From: Armatimonadaceae bacterium
Lineage (GTDB): Bacteria; Armatimonadota; Armatimonadia; Armatimonadales; Armatimonadaceae
Reading direction: 5' to 3'
NCBI GenBank assembly: GCA_030447685.1
Contig: JAUJOK010000021.1
Span: 26,347 to 65,596 of the forward strand
DNA: 39,250 bases
In this document: one piece after another, positions 33,807 to 39,250 of the stretch
Layout: the number at the start of each line of letters is the position of its first letter
How positions within the stretch are numbered: position 1 is the first letter of the stretch
Notes under the pieces: generated by a model
The model's database searches: none
Seen by the model: the letters and a program-made list of their open reading frames with translations, nothing else
Told to the model about the DNA's origin: nothing
Translations under genes and position numbers: made by a program

Positions 33807-34092
33807 TGACGTTTCGACTAATATAGTGTCCGGCAAGCGGCATGAAAGATAGCAGACGAACAGCCCGTCGCTCAACTTCAGCCGGACCGACATACCGGCA
33901 ACCGTCCATCAAGTCTTCGTTCCTGTAGCGGCGGCATTCGAGGACAGGAGATTCGCGCGCCTCGGACCGGCTGCCACCGGCAATTGAGGCGAATCATGAC
34001 ACTTCGTTGCGCAGCAAGGTATATTACCCTCAGGCAGTCAGGACCCTCTCTTGTGTGCCCATCCGACACGAACACTGCGACGAGGTGCAACG

Positions 34093-34947
34093 ATGACACA
34101 AACGAACCCCAGTACCACCACTCTGCCTTCCCTGGACAGAGACTATCCGCTCTTGCCCGAGCAGATCCAAGAGTACCGGAACAACGGCCACGTTCTGCTG
34201 CGCGGTGTCGCTGCCTCCCCGCAAGAGGTGGCGCCCTACCGCCAGGCCATCACCGGCATCATGGCGGACTTTGCCACCGGCAAAAGGCCGCTGGCGGAGC
34301 GTGATACCTACGGCAAGGCGTTCCTTCAGCTCGGCAACCTCTGGCTCAAGAACGACGCGGTCCGCCGGTTCGTCCTGGCCCGCCGTTTCGCCAAAATAGC
34401 CGCCGACCTGATGGATGTGGACGGCGTGCGCCTCTACCATGACCAGGCGCTCTACAAGGAGCCGGGCGGCGGTCACACGCCGTGGCACCAGGACCAGCAG
34501 TACTGGCCTCTGGACGGCGTCCAGTGCGTCACGCTCTGGATGCCGCTCGTGGACGCCGACGCGGCCATGGGCACGATGCGCTTCGCCAGCGGCTCGCAGC
34601 ATCTGGGCTACCTCGGCCCGCAGAATATATCCGATGCATCCGAGGCGCGCTGGAGCACGTTTGTCGCGGAGAAGGGCTATCCTATCGCCTCGGCGGGCGC
34701 GATGCAGGCAGGCGACGCGACGTTTCACAACGGCTGGACGCTGCACGGGGCGCCGGGTAACGAATCGCCGGACCGGACGCGCGAGGTAATGACTATCATC
34801 TACCTAGAGGACGGCGCAAGGATCACCACGCCGGACAGCCCGAGCCGGGAGTCCGACCTGAAGGGGTGTTTTCCCGGCCTGAAGCCCGGCGATCTTGCAG
34901 CCAGCCCTATCAACCCGCTGCTCTACCACCGACAGAAGATGCCCTGA
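34093..34947 (+). CDS. Phytanoyl-CoA dioxygenase family oxygenase
   Basis: This 284-residue PhyH-type Fe(II)/2-oxoglutarate enzyme has WHQDQQYW (His132, Asp134 as iron ligands) and the distal histidine in WTLHGAPGN (His218), followed by an Arg-containing segment (RTREVMTIIYLED) near the 2-oxoglutarate site. The core (CVTLWMPLVDADAAMGTMRFASGSQH) is typical. The ATG at 34093 with GAGGTG upstream is preferred over an earlier in-frame start. It opens a run of same-strand genes reaching to the window end. The substrate is unknown. Confidence 0.9.
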   Translation: MTQTNPSTTTLPSLDRDYPLLPEQIQEYRNNGHVLLRGVAASPQEVAPYRQAITGIMADFATGKRPLAERDTYGKAFLQLGNLWLKNDAVRRFVLARRFAKIAADLMDVDGVRLYHDQALYKEPGGGHTPWHQDQQYWPLDGVQCVTLWMPLVDADAAMGTMRFASGSQHLGYLGPQNISDASEARWSTFVAEKGYPIASAGAMQAGDATFHNGWTLHGAPGNESPDRTREVMTIIYLEDGARITTPDSPSRESDLKGCFPGLKPGDLAASPINPLLYHRQKMP

Positions 34948-34993
34948 GCGGGAATGGGAGCACTACTTTGCACACGCCTAAGTTGTGTATGCC

Positions 34994-35986
34994 ATGACAA
35001 CGAATGCGGCCCCATCGGCAGGCTCCGAACCTCGATTTCAAACGCGGGGCGTCGTTCTTACTCCCCAGGATCTTACCCTGACGGACTGGCCGGAACGAGC
35101 GGCGCGGGCGGGGCTGACGACTATCGCATTGCATCCGACGCCACAAAAGGTAAAGGCGTTCGTTCAGTCGGAATCGGGCGAGGCATTTTTGGCGGACTGC
35201 CGGAGATGGAATATTGCCGTCGAGTACGAATTGCACGCACTGGATGATTTGCTTCCGCGCGCACTGTTCTCGAAAGACCGCTCCCTCTTTCGCAGGGATG
35301 AGAAGGGGCAGCGCGTCCTCGAAGGCAACCTGTGCCTCCATTCGGAACCGGCTCTGGAGATCGTTTGCCAAAACGCTCTCGAATGGAGCCGGGTGCTGCG
35401 GCCAACAACTGGCCGCTACTTCCTCTGGGGCGACGACGGCGCGCCCTGGTGCCGCTGCCCGAAGTGCCGGGAACTGTCCGACTCGGAGCAGGCCCTGGTC
35501 TTAGCGAACCACCTCCTGAAAGCGTTGCGCCGGGAGGACGCATCAGCGCAGGTGGCGCACCTGGCGTATCACAATACGCTGCCTGCGCCGCGGCAGGTAA
35601 AACCGGAGCCGGGCGTTTTTCTGGAATACGCACCGATTCACCGCCGCTGGGACATCCCTTATTCCGAGCAGAATGCACCGGATGCTGCCGACAGTCTGGC
35701 TGCGCTGGATGCAAATCTTGCCGTCTTTGATCATAAAAGCGCGCAGGTGCTGGAATACTGGCTGGATGTGTCGCTTTTTTCGGGGTGGAAGCGGCCTGCC
35801 GTCCGCCTTCCCTGGAGTGAGGCGGTCTTCACCTCGGACCTGGACACGTATGGCGAGCGCGGCGTCCGGCACATCACGAGCTTTGCCGTTTACGTAGATG
35901 CCGACTACGTCACCCGCTACGGCGAGCCACCGCTGCAAGAATATGGGACCCATCTTGCCGACTGGCAACCGCAGCAAAGTCCGTAA
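34994..35986 (+). CDS. DUF4838-like protein, probable carbohydrate-related
   Basis: This 330-residue protein contains YFLWGDDGAPWCRCPKCRELSDSEQALVLANHLLKALRRED and AHLAYHNTLPAPRQVKPEPGVFLEYAPIHRRW, the hallmark of DUF4838 proteins, which resemble TIM-barrel glycoside hydrolases (alpha-glucuronidase-like) and occur in carbohydrate clusters. The CRCPKC pattern is conserved in this group. No signal peptide is visible, so it is probably cytoplasmic. A GTG at 34985 is in frame, but ATG 34994 is the more likely start. An enzyme acting on a sugar or uronate is inferred; no activity is known. Confidence 0.75.
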   Translation: MTTNAAPSAGSEPRFQTRGVVLTPQDLTLTDWPERAARAGLTTIALHPTPQKVKAFVQSESGEAFLADCRRWNIAVEYELHALDDLLPRALFSKDRSLFRRDEKGQRVLEGNLCLHSEPALEIVCQNALEWSRVLRPTTGRYFLWGDDGAPWCRCPKCRELSDSEQALVLANHLLKALRREDASAQVAHLAYHNTLPAPRQVKPEPGVFLEYAPIHRRWDIPYSEQNAPDAADSLAALDANLAVFDHKSAQVLEYWLDVSLFSGWKRPAVRLPWSEAVFTSDLDTYGERGVRHITSFAVYVDADYVTRYGEPPLQEYGTHLADWQPQQSP

Positions 35987-36003
35987 CGGTACACTCTGTT
36001 ATC

Positions 36004-36780
36004 ATGTCACCACGAGAGATACTGCGAGGAAAGGTATGCCTGGTAACGGGCGCATCGTGTGGGCTTGGCGCTCAGATTGCCAGAACCCTGGCCCGTTATG
36101 GTGCCAGCGTCGCGGTGAACTACCGGCAGTCGGCGGACGCCGCGCAGGCGCTATGTCAGGCGATAGCCGCTGAAGGCGCGGTTGCCGTGCCGTTTCAAGC
36201 CGATGTAGCCGATCCGGCGGATGTGGACAGGCTGGTTAACGGCGTCTGGGAGACGCTCGGGCCGATTGATGTGCTGGTCAATAACGCCGGGCCGTATGTG
36301 GATACCCCCTTTCTGGCTCTTTCCATAGCGGACTTCGATCACATCATGGCTGCCAACGTGCGGGCTGCGTTCCTGGTCACCCAGGCTGCGGGGCGGCGTA
36401 TGAAGGCACGCGGGCACGGGCAGGTTATCAACATTGCGGCCACGGATGCCTTTCACCGCAGTCATTCCGTCTATGGTCTGGCGAAGGCGGGAGTGGTCTA
36501 TCTAACGCAAGCGCTGGCGCGGGAACTGGCCCCCGAGGTGCGCCTCAATGCCGTAGCGCCGGACGTGATCGCCGACAACGAAGGGATGACGGACGCTTTC
36601 GTGGAACAGGCAGTCACCGCCACACCGTTGGGGCGTCTGGTAAGCCGTGCTGAGGTGGCGGAGATGGTGTGTCTGCTGTGCACTCCCGCCTTTGATTTCG
36701 TGACCGGGCAGACTATCGTCATGGACGGCGGGCGCAGCCTCCCCCGTATCGCTGTAGGCCCGGATGAATCCCGTGTCTGA
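36004..36780 (+). CDS. Short-chain dehydrogenase/reductase lacking the usual catalytic serine
   Basis: This 258-residue SDR has the cofactor motif VTGASCGLG, an NADPH-type Arg (NYRQSADA), NNAG, and YGLAK (Tyr/Lys catalytic pair). The segment aligned with the catalytic serine (INI[S/G]S in classical enzymes) is VINIAATDAFHR, so the serine position is alanine and the loop to Tyr is two residues shorter. TGQTIVMDGGRS near the end is typical. It may act on a sugar-like or keto substrate produced by the neighbouring oxygenases. It starts 17 bases after the DUF4838 gene. Confidence 0.86.
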   Translation: MSPREILRGKVCLVTGASCGLGAQIARTLARYGASVAVNYRQSADAAQALCQAIAAEGAVAVPFQADVADPADVDRLVNGVWETLGPIDVLVNNAGPYVDTPFLALSIADFDHIMAANVRAAFLVTQAAGRRMKARGHGQVINIAATDAFHRSHSVYGLAKAGVVYLTQALARELAPEVRLNAVAPDVIADNEGMTDAFVEQAVTATPLGRLVSRAEVAEMVCLLCTPAFDFVTGQTIVMDGGRSLPRIAVGPDESRV

Positions 36781-36814
36781 ACTCAGGCCAGGCAGCAAAG
36801 TAAGGAACAAGATC

Positions 36815-37567
36815 ATGGCGCTTAGCACCGAGCAAAAGAACCAGTATCAGGAAGAAGGCTACCTCGTTTTCCCCGCGCTCTTAGCCGAAGAGAGACGGCT
36901 CTGGTATTGCCGGGTCTTCGATGAGTTGGTGGAGAGAGCCGCGAGGATGGAGGCATCGGAACGCGGCTTTAATTTAGCACCGGATGAGGCAGGCAAACCG
37001 ATCCCCGGTCGTCTGCATAAAATCCAGGGCGTCTGTGTTGAAGAGGAGCGGGTGCTGCAACTGGCAAAAGAGCCGCAGATTCTGGAGCGGGTAGAATCCC
37101 TGCTGGGGCCGAATATCGACATGTTCGGCTCGAAGTTCTTCCCGATGCTGGCTGGCGGGGCAACCTCGACCGGCTGGCACCAGGACAACTACTATTTCGG
37201 AACCCAATCCGAGCGGGTCGTAAGCTGCGCCATCTATCTGGAGGATACGGACCGCGACAATGGGTGTCTTCAGGTAGTGCCGGGGAGCCACCGCACGGGA
37301 AACATTGTTCGGCACGAGGCAGGGAAAGGCAGCTACGCCCACGGGCATTGGGCGGATGTAGAGGAGAGCCAGGCGGTAGACCTGGTCTGTCCGGGCGGAA
37401 CGGTGGTGCTGTTTTCGGCCAATCTGCTGCACGGCGCTCACCCCAACCGCAGCAGTAGTGGCCGCACCAGCTATCGCACTGCCTGGCACTATCTGCCGGG
37501 CGACCTGGACTTGCCGCAGTTTGCGCGCGGGATATACAAGGACCGGCATATCGTTCGCGGGCAGTAA
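36815..37567 (+). CDS. Phytanoyl-CoA dioxygenase family oxygenase
   Basis: This 250-residue third PhyH paralogue keeps WHQDNYYF (His122, Asp124) and the distal histidine in LLHGAHPNRS (His206), with RTSYRTAWHY after it. It is most like PhyH proteins of secondary metabolism in length. The ATG at 36815 with AAGGA upstream is chosen over the in-frame ATG at 36764 that would overlap the SDR gene. It sits between the SDR and the GH20-like gene. Confidence 0.9.
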   Translation: MALSTEQKNQYQEEGYLVFPALLAEERRLWYCRVFDELVERAARMEASERGFNLAPDEAGKPIPGRLHKIQGVCVEEERVLQLAKEPQILERVESLLGPNIDMFGSKFFPMLAGGATSTGWHQDNYYFGTQSERVVSCAIYLEDTDRDNGCLQVVPGSHRTGNIVRHEAGKGSYAHGHWADVEESQAVDLVCPGGTVVLFSANLLHGAHPNRSSSGRTSYRTAWHYLPGDLDLPQFARGIYKDRHIVRGQ

Positions 37568-37640
37568 GGGGACACCTGACGATACCGGTCACTATCACCT
37601 TTTCCCTGCCGAATCTCCGGTCTGCGAACTCACGCAGCCA

Positions 37641-37646
37641 TGGGAG
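37641..37646 (+). promoter_or_regulatory. Ribosome binding site that sets the GH20-like start
   Basis: GGGAGG (bases 37642-37647 by strict count, within TGGGAGGCG) lies about 8 bases before the ATG at 37655, which argues against the ATG at 37640 that overlaps it. Confidence 0.6.
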
Positions 37647-37654
37647 GCGTTTCG

Positions 37655-38614
37655 ATGGAAGGTAACGGAAGTAAAGCGCAGGATAGCTTCATCTGGGCTA
37701 ATCTGCTGCATCTCAGCTATAACATGTGGGGCGACTGGGAGCACCCGGACGTAACGTCGCCGTATCACGCCGCCAAGCCGTATCTGCGTTTCGACGATGG
37801 TTTGTGGAACGAACTGCTGCACGAAATGGCCGGGGTGGGCATGAATATGGTAATCCTGGACCTCGGCGACGGTGTCCAGTACCGGAGCCATCCCGAGATC
37901 GCGGTGGAGGGAGCGTGGACGACCGAGCGCCTGCGGCAGGAGCTGGAGAAGATGCGGCGGATGGGACTGGAGCCTATTCCGAAGCTCAACTTCTCTACCT
38001 GTCACGATCAATGGCTGGGCGACTACGCGCGGCGGGTCTCGACGCCGGAATACTATGCGGTCTGTCGTGATCTTATCGCCGAGGTGATCGATCTTTTCGA
38101 AACGCCTCGCTTCTTCCATCTGGGAATGGATGAGGAGGAACTGAAGCACCAGCGCCTTTTTGAGTATGTCGTCCTGCGCCAATACGATCTGTGGTGGCGT
38201 GATTTTCTTTTCCTCGTCCATCAGGTGGAAAGCAAGGGCGTCCGCCCCTGGATATGGTCCGACTATGTCTGGGAGCATCCGGAGCCGTTTTTCGCGAAGA
38301 TGCCGAAGTCTGTTCTGCAGAGCAACTGGTATTACCGCGCGAAGTTCGATGATACCGTGCGCGAGGTCCGCGCCTACCGTGACCTGGAAGCGCATGGTTT
38401 CGATCAGGTGCCGACCCTGAGCAACTGGACGACCCCGGAGAACATCGAAGGCACCGTCCGGTACGCGCAGAAAAACATCGCGCCGGAGCGCCTCAAGGGA
38501 TTCCTGCTCGCGCCCTGGCGCCCGACGCTGGAGGAGTGCCGCGACCGGCACCGGGACGCCATCGCGCACCTGGAACGGGCTATCGCGGGCACGGCAACGT
38601 TGGGCCAAGTCTGA
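37655..38614 (+). CDS. GH20-like TIM-barrel protein
   Basis: This 319-residue protein has the look of a hexosaminidase-type TIM barrel: FHLGMDEEELK recalls the GH20 HIGGDE catalytic motif with paired acidic residues; GMNMVILDLGDGVQ, LEPIPKLNFSTCHD and VRPWIWSDYVW lie where successive barrel strands would be. No signal peptide is seen. Similar proteins are found in Planctomycetes and Armatimonadota near sugar-processing genes. A glycosidase or sugar-binding role is inferred from fold-level similarity only. It follows the third PhyH gene after 87 bases. Confidence 0.68.
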   Translation: MEGNGSKAQDSFIWANLLHLSYNMWGDWEHPDVTSPYHAAKPYLRFDDGLWNELLHEMAGVGMNMVILDLGDGVQYRSHPEIAVEGAWTTERLRQELEKMRRMGLEPIPKLNFSTCHDQWLGDYARRVSTPEYYAVCRDLIAEVIDLFETPRFFHLGMDEEELKHQRLFEYVVLRQYDLWWRDFLFLVHQVESKGVRPWIWSDYVWEHPEPFFAKMPKSVLQSNWYYRAKFDDTVREVRAYRDLEAHGFDQVPTLSNWTTPENIEGTVRYAQKNIAPERLKGFLLAPWRPTLEECRDRHRDAIAHLERAIAGTATLGQV

Positions 38615-38660
38615 ACCTATGCGCCCTTTGCTGTCGCCGTCGGAGAACTGAACTGCCGGT

Positions 38661-39250
38661 ATGATTAGCGAACCCGTATCGTCGCCGCTCGGCGTATGTC
38701 TTCTGCCGGAACCCGCCCCGAATCGGGTGCGGACGCTGGGCTGCCCGCACTATATCCATGAGATACTGGCGCACGCCGGTGTCTGCTATGAAAGCGTCGC
38801 GTTAGACAACTTAGGCGGGCGTCTGGAAAGCCTGCGCCTGCTCGTGACCGTCGGGGAGCAGGAGTTTAGCGCCGATTTGAAGCAGCGACTCCAGGACTGG
38901 GTAAGGTCCGGCGGCGCCTGGCTCAGCATCGGCGGCTTGTGCGGGATGCCAGAACTTCAGGGCGCGGTGTACGCCGCGCCCTCTTATCAACTCTGGGCGA
39001 CGGGACAGGGGGTGCTGGGGGAGGGTTACATGACCGTGCGCGCGGACGACTGTGCGCTGGCGCACGCTCCCCTGCCGCTGCACTTCTTCAACGGCATTGC
39101 GGTGGAAGCACGGCAGGCGGTCGTCCGCGCTGCCGGGCTGGACGCGCATCACCGCCCGACGCCGCACCCGGTTTTCCTCGAACATTGCGTGGGGCAGGGG
39201 CGCTGCCTTCTGCTCGCCGCCGATGTCACCGGCACGGTCGTCCGTATCCA
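38661..39250 (+). CDS. GATase1-like domain protein, 3' end missing
   Basis: An open frame of at least 196 codons runs from ATG 38661 off the window end. It begins MISEPVSSPLGVCLLPEPAP and contains LRLLVTVGEQEFSADLKQRLQDWVRSGGAWLSIGG, a pattern like class I glutamine-amidotransferase-like domains used in glycosidase and trehalose-utilisation proteins. Downstream it has PLHFFNGIAVEARQAVVRAAGLDAHH and GRCLLLAADVTGTVVRI, as in beta-galactosidase trimerisation-like proteins. A carbohydrate-related function fits its neighbours but is uncertain because the gene is cut. Confidence 0.6.
   Translation, partial: MISEPVSSPLGVCLLPEPAPNRVRTLGCPHYIHEILAHAGVCYESVALDNLGGRLESLRLLVTVGEQEFSADLKQRLQDWVRSGGAWLSIGGLCGMPELQGAVYAAPSYQLWATGQGVLGEGYMTVRADDCALAHAPLPLHFFNGIAVEARQAVVRAAGLDAHHRPTPHPVFLEHCVGQGRCLLLAADVTGTVVRI

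Noticed and set aside
1..39250. tRNA, rRNA or CRISPR arrays
   Set aside because: No cloverleaf with conserved T-loop, rRNA segment or regularly spaced direct repeats was seen on reading both strands; small RNAs could be missed.

Overview
The window is GC-rich bacterial DNA and most likely comes from an Armatimonadota bacterium. The strongest clue is the pseudopilin at 31469-32317: its [18 protein letters not shown] stretch just after the transmembrane helix and its DGHAKWFP motif are typical of the large DUF1559-like prepilin families of that phylum. The rest fits this: a GspE/F/G/I/J pilus or secretion operon, several phytanoyl-CoA dioxygenase (PhyH) paralogues, DUF4838 and GH20-like proteins, an HD-GYP protein and ECF sigma/anti-sigma pairs. 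Taxonomy is inferred, not measured.

Layout. 1-4481: the end of gspE, then gspF, three pseudopilins and a PilX-like protein, one operon for a type II secretion or type IV pilus-like machine. 4727-11093: a membrane GAF/HD-GYP protein, then a tight run of a Clp1/Grc3-type polynucleotide 5'-kinase, argS, a uridine-kinase-like protein, a PhyH oxygenase and a small membrane protein. 11140-13462: an MFS exporter, a 93-bp tandem repeat and a probable lipoprotein on the minus strand. 13604-17773: a surface-polysaccharide block with two family-2 glycosyltransferases and an O-antigen-ligase/Wzy-like gene broken by many frameshifts, one of them caused by an 82-bp palindromic insertion. 17789-19289 (minus): a broken GNAT-domain gene with an anti-sigma-kinase-like N-terminus. 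19562-24976: sucA, sucB and a second E2-like gene with neither lipoyl lysine nor E3-binding domain. 24982-26342 (minus): three receiver-only response regulators. 26477-27315: a decayed IS1-family element with 25-bp terminal repeats. 27330-31347: a relic of a manganese/iron ABC transporter with a fused DtxR-type domain behind a good promoter and palindromic operator, a CxxCH outer-membrane protein with a possible switch-like leader, a frameshifted HMA/DUF1232 protein and a c-type cytochrome. 31469-33806: the DUF1559-type pseudopilin and an ECF sigma/anti-sigma pair. 34093-39250: two PhyH oxygenases, a DUF4838 protein, an SDR, a GH20-like protein and a gene cut by the window end.

How it fits together. 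The first operon supplies an envelope-spanning pilus or secretion device. sucAB supplies the TCA-cycle 2-oxoglutarate dehydrogenase, with the E2-like paralogue as a possible structural or acyltransferase accessory. The last 5 kb looks like a carbohydrate or small-molecule oxidation cluster. Frameshifts are confined to two blocks (about 14.4-19.3 kb and 26.5-31.1 kb); the other roughly 29 kb of coding sequence reads cleanly. That pattern favours local gene decay over uniform sequencing error, although many of the breaks are single-base losses in short homopolymers and should be checked in reads.
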